Below the pieces are notes generated by a model. That model did not search any database. It was not told the origin of the DNA and saw only the letters and a list, made by a program, of their open reading frames with translations. 56,760 nt of DNA, from NCBI GenBank assembly GCA_013695465.1, contig JACDAL010000106.1, positions 1-56,760 of the forward strand, written 5' to 3'. Shown here piece by piece: positions 1 through 10,408 of this stretch. How positions within the stretch are numbered: the stretch's first letter is position 1; every line of letters begins with the position of its first letter. The translations under genes and the position numbers were made by a program. Origin of the DNA: Actinomycetota bacterium. GTDB lineage: Bacteria > Actinomycetota > CADDZG01 > WHSQ01.

Positions 1-578
1 TCGCGTTCCCGCTTCAGCTCGAAAAAGCCGTCCTGTTCGGCAAAGTAACAGAAGTGATCCCACATTTCGCCGGCGGCCTCACCAACGGGAGCCGTAGAAA
101 TCACCGGCCCGAAGAGGCCGCGACCCGACTCAAGCACGATCGTAGGGACTCCGAAGCAACCTATCCCTTCGACCGCGGCCGCGTGCTCGTCACGTACCTC
201 CTGCATGGTTCGGTCGTCTTCAAGAGCACGCGTTAGCAATTGTGTATCGAGTTCTGCATCGATCAACGACTTTTCGACGACCTCGGGCGTTAGCTTCTCG
301 TCTGCTTCGTGAACACGCCGACCCAAAAAGTCGTACAGAACTCCCACAGCAGCATTCCCTAGTTCACGCCTGGCAAGAGCCAGCGTTCGCAGAGCCGGGG
401 TACCGCGCTCATGCTTGTCCGCTAGAGGGTCTTCCTTGCCTTCGTTGATCAGCTTCAGGCTGAAGAGACGCCACTCGATATCGAGATCTCGAACCTTGAT
501 TACCTCACGCATCCATTTAGAGCCCTGCCACGCCCATGGACAAAGGGGATCGAAGTGAAACTGAATGTGTCGTTTCAT
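1..578 (-). CDS. DsbA-family oxidoreductase, mycothiol-dependent nitroreductase (Rv2466c)-like, C-terminus outside window
   Basis: Manual translation: MKRHIQFHFDPLCPWAWQGSKWMREVIKVRDLDIEWRLFSLKLINEGKEDP...GCFGVPTIVLESGRGLFGPVIS...FFELKRER; FDPLCPW..S.W and GVPT..FGPV motifs of the family. Confidence 0.8.
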   Translation of the reverse strand, partial: MKRHIQFHFDPLCPWAWQGSKWMREVIKVRDLDIEWRLFSLKLINEGKEDPLADKHERGTPALRTLALARRELGNAAVGVLYDFLGRRVHEADEKLTPEVVEKSLIDAELDTQLLTRALEDDRTMQEVRDEHAAAVEGIGCFGVPTIVLESGRGLFGPVISTAPVGEAAGEMWDHFCYFAEQDGFFELKRER

Positions 579-624
579 CAACAAGACATACCCTGTGGCA
601 CGGCCCCAAAACAGGGGGGCACCG

Positions 625-2043
625 TCAGAAGGTTTCCGGTAAGCGCCAGCGGCGCGGTGCAATGAGTCGTTGTCCTGCCTCCGGCCCCCAGCTCTCCTGC
701 TCGTAGAGCTCCACATCCGGGGGGTGCTTGAGGATTGGCTCGACAATCTCCCACGTTCTTTCGAGCCCATCGGCCCTCGTGAACAACGTCCGATCACCGA
801 TGAGGGCATCGAGCAGAAGACGCTCATACGCCTCGATGAGCTCCGAGCCAAACGACCCCTCGTAGTCGAAACTCATACGCGCAGGTGCAAGCTCGATGGA
901 GGTACCCGGAAGCTTGGCCAAGAATGCGACTACGATCCCTTCATTCTCTCCCAGCTCGAGGCTGAGGTAATTCTGCTCCATCCCATCACCCAAGACCTCT
1001 TTGAACATCCGCCGCGGAGGCTCTTTGAAGACGAGGGTCACCGACTGACGGCTTTCTGCCATGCGTTTACCCGTTCTAAGAAAGAAAGGGACGCCCGCCC
1101 ATCGCCAATTGTCGATACAGACTCTAACCGCCGCGTATGTCTCCGTGCCGGAATCCGCCGCCACTCCCGCCTCGTCGCGATAGCCGCGATACTGCCCGTG
1201 GACGACGTCCTCCGGGCGGAGAACGACCATCGACTCGAACACCTTGGCGGACTCGTCCATCAGGGGGTTCGGGGCAAGGCTCGTCGGAGGCTCCATCGCC
1301 ACGAAAGCCAACACTTGGAACAGGTGGGTGACAATCATGTCCCGCAGTGCTCCGGTGGCCTCGTAGAAGGAAGCCCTGCCCCCTATCCCCAATGTCTCGG
1401 GCACGTCGATCTGCACGTGATCGATGTGATGACGATTCCACACCGGCTCGAAGATGCCGTTGGCGAAACGCAGCGCAAGGATGTTCTGCACCGTTTCCTT
1501 GCCCAAGAAGTGATCAATGCGATAGATCTGCGATTCATCCAGAACCTCCGACACCGTGTCCCGGAGCTCCAGGAAGGACTGCAGGTCCCAACCAAAGGGT
1601 TTCTCGATCACCAGACGCGCTCTTGTTGATAGTCCGGTGGCGCCAACAGCCTGGGTGATCGCAGAAAATGCTGCCGGCGGGACCGAGAGGTAGTAGAGGC
1701 GGCGGCAGTCGCTTCCCAGGGCCGCCTCCGCGTTCTGCACCGCGTCTACAACCGGGTGAGCATCGTCCGGAGAGAGATCGTGTGCCACGTAGGTCAGGCG
1801 CTGGGAGAAGCGAGCCCAGACTTCGTCTCGCACCGGTCTGCGGCAAAACTCCCCCGCACTCTCGAGCGCGAAATTACGGAACTCCTCGTCCGACATCTCG
1901 CTGCGCGAGTTGCCGATGATGCGATAGTCCTTCGGCATCAAGCCCTCTTCTTCGAGGTGGTAAAAGGCAGGCAGGAGCTTTCTGCGGGCGAGGTCACCGT
2001 TTGCTCCGAAAATGACGATCACGTGATCTGGTGGTGTGAGCAT
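625..2043 (-). CDS. zwf: glucose-6-phosphate 1-dehydrogenase
   Basis: IFGANGDLARRKLLPAFY and RIDHFLGKETVQN motifs; full length. Confidence 0.95.
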   Translation of the reverse strand: MLTPPDHVIVIFGANGDLARRKLLPAFYHLEEEGLMPKDYRIIGNSRSEMSDEEFRNFALESAGEFCRRPVRDEVWARFSQRLTYVAHDLSPDDAHPVVDAVQNAEAALGSDCRRLYYLSVPPAAFSAITQAVGATGLSTRARLVIEKPFGWDLQSFLELRDTVSEVLDESQIYRIDHFLGKETVQNILALRFANGIFEPVWNRHHIDHVQIDVPETLGIGGRASFYEATGALRDMIVTHLFQVLAFVAMEPPTSLAPNPLMDESAKVFESMVVLRPEDVVHGQYRGYRDEAGVAADSGTETYAAVRVCIDNWRWAGVPFFLRTGKRMAESRQSVTLVFKEPPRRMFKEVLGDGMEQNYLSLELGENEGIVVAFLAKLPGTSIELAPARMSFDYEGSFGSELIEAYERLLLDALIGDRTLFTRADGLERTWEIVEPILKHPPDVELYEQESWGPEAGQRLIAPRRWRLPETF

Positions 2044-2133
2044 GCGACATTGTTACCCGCCGGGAACCCCCCGCGTACCGAATATCATGGGGCATACCCG
2101 CCGTCGATCCGTCTCGGTGGTGACAAGGAGGCA

Positions 2134-4782
2134 ATGATGTCGACCGCTCACAATCCATTCGGCGCCCGAGGAGAGTTCGAGACTGCCTCAGGCCGCCTCG
2201 ACCTCTATCGCCTGGAGGCGCTGGAGGAGGCCGGCGCCGCCCGGCTCGACGACCTTCCCGTCACCGTTCGGGTGCTGCTCGAAAACCTGCTGCGCTCATC
2301 GGGGCGTGGGTTTGCCTCGGAGGAGGACGTTACGGCTCTGGCTGCGTGGGGACAAGAGGCTAGGGGAGGGGGGGAGTTTCCCTACGTGCCGGCGCGCGTG
2401 ATCCTGCAGGACTTCACAGGGGTGCCCGCCGTCGTGGATCTCGCCGCCATGCGCTCCGCCATGCACAAGGAAGGCGGCGATCCAGCCCGGGTCGACCCGC
2501 TGGTTCCAGTCGATCTCGTCATAGACCACTCCGTCCAAGTCGATGCGTTTGGCACGGTGCAGGCGTTCGCCACGAACGTGGATCGGGAGTACGAGCGCAA
2601 CCACGAACGTTATTCGCTGCTGAGATGGGCACAACAGGCTTTCGAAGGTTTCCGGGTCGTTCCCCCGGGACTGGGAATCGTTCACCAGGTCAATCTCGAA
2701 TATCTTGCCGAAGTCGTCGCCACGCTAAGAGATGAGGCCGGCACCGTAGCAGTCCCCGACACGCTGGTCGGAACCGATTCCCACACCACGATGGTCAATG
2801 GACTCGGGGTGCTCGGCTGGGGAGTTGGGGGCATCGAAGCCGAAGCCGCCCTCCTGGGACAGCCGATACCTCTGAGCACTCCCCGTGTCGTGGGCTTTCT
2901 CATGACCGGTGCCCTCAGCACAGGAGTGACCGCTACCGACCTCGTACTGACAATCACTGAGATGCTGAGAGCCCACGGCGTGGTCGGCAAGTTCGTCGAG
3001 TTTTTCGGCAGCGGGCTGTCGAGTCTCAGAGTCGCCGATCGGGCAACGATCTCCAACATGTGCCCGGAGTACGGCGCCACTGCGGCCTTGTTCCCGATCG
3101 ACGATCAGACACTCACCTACCTTCGACTGACAAACCGAGCCGAGGACCACATCGATCTCGTTGAACGCTACGCCAAGGAGCAGGGAATCTTTCGTACCGA
3201 TGAAACCAAAGCCCCCGCCTTCACCGAGCGCCTCGAGCTGGACCTCGCTACGGTCGAGCCCAGCGTTGCGGGGCCCCGCCGGCCACAGGATCGCGTTCCG
3301 TTGGCGCGCGTGTGGGAGAGCTTCAAGGACGTGTATGGGGGCGAGCCGGCCTCCGAAAACGGCCATCAAGTGCGCGACGGCTCGGTCGTGATCGCGGCCA
3401 TCACCAGCTGCACCAACACCTCCAATCCCTCAGTCATGCTCGCGGCCGGACTGCTCGCCAAGAAGGCAGTAGAACGGGGTCTCACCACCAAGCCGTGGGT
3501 GAAAACAAGCCTGGCACCCGGGTCGCGCGTCGTGACCAGGTACCTCGACGCCGCCGGCCTCGCTCCTTATCTTGACAAGCTCGGCTTCCATGTCGTCGGC
3601 TACGGCTGCACGACCTGCATCGGAAACTCTGGACCCCTGCCCGAAGACGTAGCCGCGGTTGTGGATCGCGATGACCTTTCAGTGGTTTCAGTGCTGTCGG
3701 GAAATCGCAATTTCGAGGGACGTATTCACCCGCAGGTCAAGGCCAGCTATCTCGCCTCGCCGCCCCTGGTGGTCGCCTACGCGCTCGCCGGCACAGCCGA
3801 CATCGATCTGACCACCGACGCATTGGGCCGGGATGAGTCCGGAGCGGAAGTACACCTCTCCGACCTATGGCCACAGGCGGAGGAGATAGAAGAAGCCATG
3901 GTATCGGTGAGCGCCGATCTCTTCGCCGACGAGTACGGGGCGATCTTCGATGGTGATGAACGTTGGAGAGATCTGCCTTCACCAGAGGGAGATCTCTACG
4001 AGTGGGATGAGAGCTCTACCTACGTCCGGGAGCCGCCCTTCTTCGAGAGTCTGGGAACGGAGCCGCCGCCTCCGTCCGACATCGTGGGCGCGCGAGTCCT
4101 CGTGAGCGTGGGCGACTCGGTCACCACCGACCACATCTCACCGGCGGGCTCGATCGCGCCAAGCTCACCTGCCGGAAAGTACCTCGTCAAAAAGGGAGTC
4201 AAGCCTCAGGACTTCAACAGCTATGGGTCTCGGCGAGGCAACCACGAGGTCATGATGCGTGGCACGTTCGCCAACATCAGGCTGCGAAACAAGCTTGCCT
4301 CGAAAGAAGGGGGCTGGACCGTCCACCTGCCCGACAACGATTCGATGACCATCTACGATGCGGCCGAGTCCTACCAACAGGACGCTATTCCCCTCATCAT
4401 TATTGCCGGGAAGGAATACGGTTCCGGTAGCTCCCGGGACTGGGCCGCCAAAGGGCCGCTGCTCCAAGGGGTGAAGGCAGTGATTGCGGAGAGCTTTGAA
4501 CGCATCCACCGCAGCAACCTCATCGGCATGGGGATTCTGCCCCTGCAGTTCTCCGGATCGGATAACCCCGAATCCCTCGGGCTCGACGGGAAGGAGATCT
4601 ACTCGATCACCGGCATCTCATCGGGGCTCGAGCCGGGCGCCCAGCTTGAGGTCACAGCCCGAACCGACGGACAAGAGACGAGCTTCATCGTGCAATGTCG
4701 CATCGACTCGCGCGTCGAGCTCGACTATTACCGGCACGGCGGAGTTCTGCAGATGGTGCTACGGCGCATGCTGGCCGAGTAA
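2134..4782 (+). CDS. acnA: aconitate hydratase (AcnA type)
   Basis: GTDSHTTMVNGLGVLGWGVGGIEAE, AITSCTNTSNPSVMLAAGLLAKKA, GKEYGSGSSRDWAAKG; RBS aaggagg just upstream of atgatg at 2134. Confidence 0.95.
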   Translation: MMSTAHNPFGARGEFETASGRLDLYRLEALEEAGAARLDDLPVTVRVLLENLLRSSGRGFASEEDVTALAAWGQEARGGGEFPYVPARVILQDFTGVPAVVDLAAMRSAMHKEGGDPARVDPLVPVDLVIDHSVQVDAFGTVQAFATNVDREYERNHERYSLLRWAQQAFEGFRVVPPGLGIVHQVNLEYLAEVVATLRDEAGTVAVPDTLVGTDSHTTMVNGLGVLGWGVGGIEAEAALLGQPIPLSTPRVVGFLMTGALSTGVTATDLVLTITEMLRAHGVVGKFVEFFGSGLSSLRVADRATISNMCPEYGATAALFPIDDQTLTYLRLTNRAEDHIDLVERYAKEQGIFRTDETKAPAFTERLELDLATVEPSVAGPRRPQDRVPLARVWESFKDVYGGEPASENGHQVRDGSVVIAAITSCTNTSNPSVMLAAGLLAKKAVERGLTTKPWVKTSLAPGSRVVTRYLDAAGLAPYLDKLGFHVVGYGCTTCIGNSGPLPEDVAAVVDRDDLSVVSVLSGNRNFEGRIHPQVKASYLASPPLVVAYALAGTADIDLTTDALGRDESGAEVHLSDLWPQAEEIEEAMVSVSADLFADEYGAIFDGDERWRDLPSPEGDLYEWDESSTYVREPPFFESLGTEPPPPSDIVGARVLVSVGDSVTTDHISPAGSIAPSSPAGKYLVKKGVKPQDFNSYGSRRGNHEVMMRGTFANIRLRNKLASKEGGWTVHLPDNDSMTIYDAAESYQQDAIPLIIIAGKEYGSGSSRDWAAKGPLLQGVKAVIAESFERIHRSNLIGMGILPLQFSGSDNPESLGLDGKEIYSITGISSGLEPGAQLEVTARTDGQETSFIVQCRIDSRVELDYYRHGGVLQMVLRRMLAE

Positions 4783-4832
4783 CGATGCCGAATCGCCCAC
4801 ACCTCGCCTCGGACTTCAGCTCACATGCTTCT

Positions 4833-4871
4833 GAGGAGCTGCACCCACCTCTGACGTGGGTGAATCTCCTC
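4833..4871. terminator. Interrupted hairpin between convergent acnA and rpsI
   Basis: GAGGAG-ctg-CACCCAC-ctctgac-GTGGGTG-aat-CTCCTC; no U-tract. Confidence 0.45.
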
Positions 4872-5068
4872 ACTACGGAATCGTTGGCGATAAGCGGTAA
4901 ATAAGGGGCATGATCGAGTACACAAAACTGCCTCGCCTGATGCTCGTGGCCGGCTAGATCCTCGGCCCACGGTAGCCAATCGCGCTCAACACGCCTCCGG
5001 GTCCGGAATTCGTACCCAGGCGCGGTTTTGCGCGTTTGAGACCATCGGTCGGACCGGAATGAGCGGTC

Positions 5069-5464
5069 CTAGCGCTTGGAGTACTGGGGCGCCTTGCGGG
5101 CCTTCTTGAGGCCGTACTTGCGCCGTTCCTTCTCCCGAGCATCACGCCTCAGAAAACCAGCCCGCTTCAGGGCCGGTCTGAGATCGGGATCGAGATCGGC
5201 CAGAGCGCGAGAGAGCGCATGCCTGAGCGCACCAGCCTGGCCGGCCACGCCGCCCCCGGTGAGCTTCACGGCGATGTCGTAGCGGCCCTCGGTGTTGGTA
5301 AGCCGGAGGGGTTCGGTGATAATCCTGCGGAGGGTGACGCTTGGAAAATAGTCCTCGAGGCTGCGGCCACCGTTGATCGCCCACTGCCCGTTGCCGGGCG
5401 TGAGGCGCGCAGCGCATACCGCTTCTTTGCGCCGGCCGGTGGCGCGGGTCAGGGCCTCAACCAC
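5069..5464 (-). CDS. rpsI: 30S ribosomal protein S9
   Basis: [18 protein letters not shown]...[18 protein letters not shown] start. Confidence 0.95.
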   Translation of the reverse strand: MVEALTRATGRRKEAVCAARLTPGNGQWAINGGRSLEDYFPSVTLRRIITEPLRLTNTEGRYDIAVKLTGGGVAGQAGALRHALSRALADLDPDLRPALKRAGFLRRDAREKERRKYGLKKARKAPQYSKR

Positions 5465-5948
5465 CCGTTACCTCCTCGATCGTGTGAGCCTGCTCGGGGT
5501 TGTGTGGAGCGGCCACGCTCCTGAGGTCGAGCGACTTCGGTTTTTGTGCTTGATGGGGATGGTCGCCTTGGGCGTAGACGTTGAGTTTCTTGAGCATGGC
5601 TCGCCCGAGACGGTTGCTCGGAAGCATCCCTTTGACCGCCTTCTCGACTGCGATCTCGGGACGAGTCGCCATGAGCTTGGAGTAAGGGGTTGCGCTTAGA
5701 CCGCCCGGATAGCCGGAATGCCTGTAGTACTGCTTGTCGGTGATCTTGTTCCCGGTCAAAACGATCCTGGAAGCGTTGACCACTACGACATGGTCCCCGC
5801 AGTCGAGATAGGGCGCAAAGTAGGGTTTGTTCTTACCACGGAGAAGCTGGGCGACCTCAGAGGCGAGCCGGCCCAGCACGACACCGTCCGCGTCCACGAC
5901 CCACCAGTCGCGCACTATGTCATGAGGCTTCGTCGCGTGGGTTCTCAT
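5457..5948 (-). CDS. rplM: 50S ribosomal protein L13
   Basis: [45 protein letters not shown]; internal ATG at 5948 fits family start. Confidence 0.95.
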   Translation of the reverse strand: MRTHATKPHDIVRDWWVVDADGVVLGRLASEVAQLLRGKNKPYFAPYLDCGDHVVVVNASRIVLTGNKITDKQYYRHSGYPGGLSATPYSKLMATRPEIAVEKAVKGMLPSNRLGRAMLKKLNVYAQGDHPHQAQKPKSLDLRSVAAPHNPEQAHTIEEVTGG

Positions 5949-6021
5949 ATCTTCCCTTTGGCGGCTACGAACGGCTTGATAGTCGGAGAAGCCGCAGGAT
6001 AACGGCACCTGCGAAGCCGGG

Positions 6022-6780
6022 TCAAATCGGCCTGCTCCAAGTGTCATCATACTCGACCGAAACCAAGCAGAGACCGTGTGGGGGGGCGACGGGGCCTGCC
6101 GTGACTCGGTCCCGGGCCTCGAGTACGCCCGCGGCTTCGTCCGGCCCCCGCTTTCCCTCCCCCACCTGAATGAGTGTGCCGACCAGCGAGCGAACCATCT
6201 GCTGGACGAAGGCGTTGGCGCGCGCCCGGATTCGAACGATAGAGCTGGAGCGTGAGCACGACAACTCGAACAGTGTCCTTTGAGCCGAAGCTCCTGCCGG
6301 AACACGCCCAAACGAACTGAAGTCGTGCTCGCCGATGAGATGGCCCGCCGCCTCGTTCATCGCGTCAAGTGAAAGCTCTTTCCGATGCCACAGAGCCGTT
6401 CTCGCCAGGAACGGATCAGGGACGTCCGACTGCAGGATGGCGTACACGTAGAGGCGAGAGCGAGCGCTGAAGCGTGCGCTGAACGCCGGGTCGGCTCGAT
6501 CGCAGGCACTCACGGCAATGCGGCCGCCGAGCGCAGAATTGAGGGCGGCCCTCAGCTTGTCGAGATCAGTCTCCTCGTCAACCTCGCGCACACTCATCAC
6601 TTGGCCGAGCGCATGCACACCGGCGTCGGTCCTGCCCGCGCCGGTTGATTCCAATTCCTGGGAGCGTAGCAGCCGGGACAACGCTGCGTCGATCTCTCCT
6701 TGCACCGTCGTAACCGACGACTGTGTGGCGAACCCATGAAAATAGGAGCCGTCGTAGGAGATGTCGAGACGAAGGTTCAG
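6022..6780 (-). CDS. truA: tRNA pseudouridine synthase A; start codon uncertain (CTG at 6780 or other)
   Basis: [15 protein letters not shown] motif; in-frame upstream codons give conserved [30 protein letters not shown]-terminus. Confidence 0.85.
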   Translation of the reverse strand: MNLRLDISYDGSYFHGFATQSSVTTVQGEIDAALSRLLRSQELESTGAGRTDAGVHALGQVMSVREVDEETDLDKLRAALNSALGGRIAVSACDRADPAFSARFSARSRLYVYAILQSDVPDPFLARTALWHRKELSLDAMNEAAGHLIGEHDFSSFGRVPAGASAQRTLFELSCSRSSSIVRIRARANAFVQQMVRSLVGTLIQVGEGKRGPDEAAGVLEARDRVTAGPVAPPHGLCLVSVEYDDTWSRPI

Positions 6781-6785
6781 GTCAA

Positions 6786-6948
6786 GTGGCCCGTCGCGAA
6801 ATTAGCGCCAACATCGAGGGCGACACTGCGCGTCGAGGGCCAGGCGCGAGGAGTCGAGCGTACCTGGAAGGTACGTGAGCGACAAGAAACGCAGCCATCG
6901 GCCATGCAGGGCCGCTCGAATGTGACGATAATTTCCGCTACGGGGCAC
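6786..6948 (-). repeat. Long-hairpin intergenic element, copy 1 (rplQ-truA)
   Basis: Imperfect palindrome with ends GTGCCCCGTAGCGGAAATTATCG / GGCGCTAATTTCGCGACGGGCCAC and apex GTACCT-TCC-AGGTAC; shares blocks with copies at 13776 and 14558. Confidence 0.85.
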
Positions 6949-7485
6949 CTAAGTGGTCTCCTCGTCGCCGTCGTCGGCGACAGTTTCCTCTTCACTCGGC
7001 TCCGCCTGCTCGCTCGCAGTTGTCACCGCAGCTCCTTCGCCAGGCGCCCCGCCTCTCCTCCGTCCCGGCCGGCGCAGACGACGCCTGCCGGCCGCTTCGG
7101 TCTCGGCGGTGGCGGAGGAGCGCACAACCGCACCCTCCACTAGCTCGACGAACGCCATAGGGGCCCCGTCTCCTTGACGCGGCCCGATCTTGAGCATCCG
7201 TGTATAGCCGCCGTTTCGCTCCGTAAAGCGCGGCCCTATCTCTGCGAACAGCTTGTGCACGAGCTCTCGGTCCTCGATTGCCGACAAGACCTGGCGACGA
7301 TGATGAATACTGCCCTTCTTGGCCTTGGTTATCAAGTGTTCGGCATAGGGACGCAGCAACCTCGCTTTGGCCTCTGTGGTCTTCACCCGCTCGTGCTCGA
7401 ACAAGGAGCGGGCAAGGTTACGAAGCATCAGCCTCTGATGAGAGGGGTTGGATCCGAGTGCAGGTCCCTTTCTAGGCTGTGGCAT
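6949..7485 (-). CDS. rplQ: 50S ribosomal protein L17 with acidic C-terminal extension
   Basis: [41 protein letters not shown]. Confidence 0.95.
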   Translation of the reverse strand: MPQPRKGPALGSNPSHQRLMLRNLARSLFEHERVKTTEAKARLLRPYAEHLITKAKKGSIHHRRQVLSAIEDRELVHKLFAEIGPRFTERNGGYTRMLKIGPRQGDGAPMAFVELVEGAVVRSSATAETEAAGRRRLRRPGRRRGGAPGEGAAVTTASEQAEPSEEETVADDGDEETT

Positions 7486-7491
7486 AACGGT

Positions 7492-8433
7492 CTAGAACTC
7501 TTTCCGCTTTAGGGACAAGTCCAGCTCCTCGAGCTTGGCCTTGACCTCGTCGATCGACTTCTGGCCGAAGTTTCGGATCTCGAGCAGGTCCTCTTCAGAC
7601 TTCTGCAGCAGTTCGCCCACTGTCGTGACCCCCTCGCGCTTGAGACAGTTGTAGGAGCGCACGGTCAGGTCCAAATCCTCGATCGGCTGCGCCAGCACCC
7701 CCGAGACAACTTCCTCTTCTGGGTCCGGGCCCAGGACCAAGCCTCCCATGCCCTCACCCAGATTGGAGAACAGCTGGAACAGCTCCACCATGGTAGAGCC
7801 GGCAGATGACAACGCCTCCGCTGGAGTGATCGAGCCGTCGGACTCGACATCCAGAATAAGGCGGTCGTAGTTCGTCATTTGCTCGACACGCGTCGGCTCG
7901 ACGTCGTAGGTCACCCTCCGAATTGGAGAGAAAAGTGCATCGATGGGTATCGCCCCGATGGCTTCCTTGGGGGCGCTCGCCGCCGCTACATAACCCCTGC
8001 CCTGCTCGATCCGCAGCTCGGTTGAGAGACTTGCGTTCTTGTTGAGCGTTGCGATGTGATGTTTAGAGTTGAGGATCTCCACACCGGCTGGGAGCTGAAT
8101 GTCGCCCGCCGTTACCTCAGCGGGCCCGTTGACCCGCAGGTGAACCGTCGTGGGCTCGTCGTTCTCGCTGCGAATGACAAGCTCTTTCAGGTTCAGAACG
8201 ACGTCGGTGACATCCTCGGCCACACCTTCGATGGTCGAAAACTCGTGCAAGACGCCGTCGATCTTTAGCTGAGTCACTGCCGCCCCTGGGATGGACGAAA
8301 GCAGCGTACGACGCAGCGAGTTGCCCAGCGTGTAGCCGAAACCCGGCTCCAGCGGCTCGATGATGAATTTGCTTCGTTGTAATGAGATCTCTTCCTCAGA
8401 GACCTGCGGACGTTGGACGACCAACAGATTCAA
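7492..8433 (-). CDS. rpoA: DNA-directed RNA polymerase subunit alpha
   Basis: [30 protein letters not shown]-terminal [18 protein letters not shown]. Confidence 0.97.
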   Translation of the reverse strand: MNLLVVQRPQVSEEEISLQRSKFIIEPLEPGFGYTLGNSLRRTLLSSIPGAAVTQLKIDGVLHEFSTIEGVAEDVTDVVLNLKELVIRSENDEPTTVHLRVNGPAEVTAGDIQLPAGVEILNSKHHIATLNKNASLSTELRIEQGRGYVAAASAPKEAIGAIPIDALFSPIRRVTYDVEPTRVEQMTNYDRLILDVESDGSITPAEALSSAGSTMVELFQLFSNLGEGMGGLVLGPDPEEEVVSGVLAQPIEDLDLTVRSYNCLKREGVTTVGELLQKSEEDLLEIRNFGQKSIDEVKAKLEELDLSLKRKEF

Positions 8434-8468
8434 TTAAGCTCCTCTCCCGGCGAGCAAAGGGTTTGAAA

Positions 8469-9095
8469 TTACTTCGAGTAGTACTCGACGATGAGCTGCT
8501 CCTGCACCGGCGCATCGATCTGGTTGCGCTCCGGCAAGGCGCGCACTTCAACTGCCATTTCCCTCAGGTTCGAGGATAGCCAGTCGGGTATCACTCGTCC
8601 CTCCGCGTAGGAGGTGTTCTCGATGATCCGGCCGACATTGCGCGAACGGCCTCGAACACTCACGACGTCTCCGGGCTTCACTCGATACGACGCAACGTTG
8701 ACCTTGCGTTCGTTCACCTGGAAGTGGCCGTGGGACACAAGCTGCCGGCCCATGCCGCGGTTCATGGCGAACCCGGCCCGGTAGACAACGTTGTCGAGTC
8801 GAGACTCACAGATCCTCATGAGCACTTCGCCCGTGACTCCCTTCGACCGAGCGGCCTCACGGTAGTAGCTCCGGAACTGCTTCTCGAGCACTCCGTAGAA
8901 GCGTTTGGCCTTCTGCTTTTCACGTAGCTGAAGCAAATACTCGCTCTCTCGGACGCGCCCTCGGCCGTGTTCTCCAGGAGGTGGCCGGCCCTTCTCAATA
9001 GGGCACTTAGGAGACTCACATCGAGTCCCTTTCAAGAACAGCTTGGTCCTTTCACGCCGGCAAAGCCGGCACACAGGCCCGGTATAGCGCGCCAT
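8469..9095 (-). CDS. rpsD: 30S ribosomal protein S4
   Basis: [27 protein letters not shown]4 RNA-binding region GRQLVSHGHFQVNERKVNVASYRVKPGD. Confidence 0.97.
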   Translation of the reverse strand: MARYTGPVCRLCRRERTKLFLKGTRCESPKCPIEKGRPPPGEHGRGRVRESEYLLQLREKQKAKRFYGVLEKQFRSYYREAARSKGVTGEVLMRICESRLDNVVYRAGFAMNRGMGRQLVSHGHFQVNERKVNVASYRVKPGDVVSVRGRSRNVGRIIENTSYAEGRVIPDWLSSNLREMAVEVRALPERNQIDAPVQEQLIVEYYSK

Positions 9096-9490
9096 CAGAC
9101 TCGCCTCCTCTTTCGAGGCCGGCAGCCGTTGTGTGGAACGGGCGTAACGTCTTTGATGCCGATAACCTCCAGACCAGAAGCCTGCAGAGAGCGGATAGCG
9201 GTCTCCCGCCCCGAACCCGGTCCCTTAACCATCACGTCGACTCGCCGAACGCCGTGCTCCTGAGCACGGCGCGATGCCGCCTCGGCTGCCTGCTGTGCCG
9301 CGTAGGGAGTGGATTTGCGAGAGCCCTTGAAGCCCACGTTACCGGCAGATGCCCACGAAATAACGTTTCCCTCAGGATCGGTAATCGAGATGATTGTGTT
9401 GTTAAACGTGGACTTGATGTGTGCGACACCGTGAACGATGTTCTTCTTTTCCCTGCGGCGAGTCTTCCTAGCTCTGCGTGGACCGGCCAA
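9095..9490 (-). CDS. rpsK: 30S ribosomal protein S11
   Basis: [42 protein letters not shown]. Confidence 0.97.
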   Translation of the reverse strand: MAGPRRARKTRRREKKNIVHGVAHIKSTFNNTIISITDPEGNVISWASAGNVGFKGSRKSTPYAAQQAAEAASRRAQEHGVRRVDVMVKGPGSGRETAIRSLQASGLEVIGIKDVTPVPHNGCRPRKRRRV

Positions 9491-9528
9491 ACTGCTGTCC
9501 TTCCTTCTAGGTTTCTAGGAACTACGGG

Positions 9529-9906
9529 CTACTTCTTTGTCTTTTTCTTGCCGGCGACTGCCTTGCCGGGACCCTTGCGGGTGCGAGCGTTCGTATGGGT
9601 TCTCTGCCCATTCACGGGAAGTCCTCGGCGGTGCCGTAATCCTTGGTAGCAACCGATATCGATCTTGCGCTTGATGTTCTGGTTGATCTCGCGGCGGAGA
9701 TCTCCCTCGACCCCATAGTTATCTCCGATGAAATTGCGCAAGCGGACAACTTCTTCATCGGTCAAATCTCGCACTCGCGTTCCGGCATCCACCCCAGATC
9801 CACCGCAGGTTTCCTGTGCGCGGGTTGGCCCCACCCCAAAGATATAGGTCAAGGCGATATCGAGACGCTTGTCCCGAGGCAGGTCCACACCGGCGATTCG
9901 AGCCAT
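9529..9906 (-). CDS. rpsM: 30S ribosomal protein S13
   Basis: [50 protein letters not shown]. Confidence 0.97.
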   Translation of the reverse strand: MARIAGVDLPRDKRLDIALTYIFGVGPTRAQETCGGSGVDAGTRVRDLTDEEVVRLRNFIGDNYGVEGDLRREINQNIKRKIDIGCYQGLRHRRGLPVNGQRTHTNARTRKGPGKAVAGKKKTKK

Positions 9907-9916
9907 TAAGGCCTCC

Positions 9917-10030
9917 TTATCCCTGTTTTTGCTTATGCCGGGGATTCGAGCAGATCACCATTACGTTCCCGCGCCTGCGAATAATCTTGCACTTGTCGCA
10001 GATTCTCTTGACGCTGGGATGAACTTTCAT
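9917..10030 (-). CDS. rpmJ: 50S ribosomal protein L36
   Basis: [37 protein letters not shown] inside a longer ORF. Confidence 0.97.
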   Translation of the reverse strand: MKVHPSVKRICDKCKIIRRRGNVMVICSNPRHKQKQG

Positions 10031-10040
10031 CTTCTTGCTC

Positions 10041-10283
10041 CTATTTGTACCGGTAGACCACACGTCCGCGCGTGAGGTCGTAGGGGGACAGCTCCACCAG
10101 CACTCGATCTCCCGGCAGGATGCGGATGTAGTGCATGCGCATCTTCCCCGAAATGTGAGCCAAGACCTTGTGACCGTTGTCGAGCTCGACTCGGAACATG
10201 GCGTTGGGCAAGGTCTCATTGACCGTGCCCTCGATTTGGATGCCCTCTTCCTTCTGGGCGCCCTTCTCCTTGTTCTTCGCCAT
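10041..10283 (-). CDS. infA: translation initiation factor IF-1
   Basis: [47 protein letters not shown]. Confidence 0.97.
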   Translation of the reverse strand: MAKNKEKGAQKEEGIQIEGTVNETLPNAMFRVELDNGHKVLAHISGKMRMHYIRILPGDRVLVELSPYDLTRGRVVYRYK

Positions 10284-10408
10284 GCGCGCGGTTCCTACTT
10301 TCATCGACTATCGTTTGATCCGGCCGGGGATGCGGACCGCACCGAGAGCGCGCGGAAAGTGCCCTGACCGACCTCTGAGAATAGCAGAAATTCGCTTCCT
10401 AGTCGAAT

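Noticed and set aside
670-1629. 319-aa plus-strand ORF opposite zwf
   Set aside because: Antisense to a clear zwf; no recognisable protein family.
4900-5060. Possible protein relic between acnA and rpsI
   Set aside because: Short translated fragments only, interrupted by stops, with no convincing family match.
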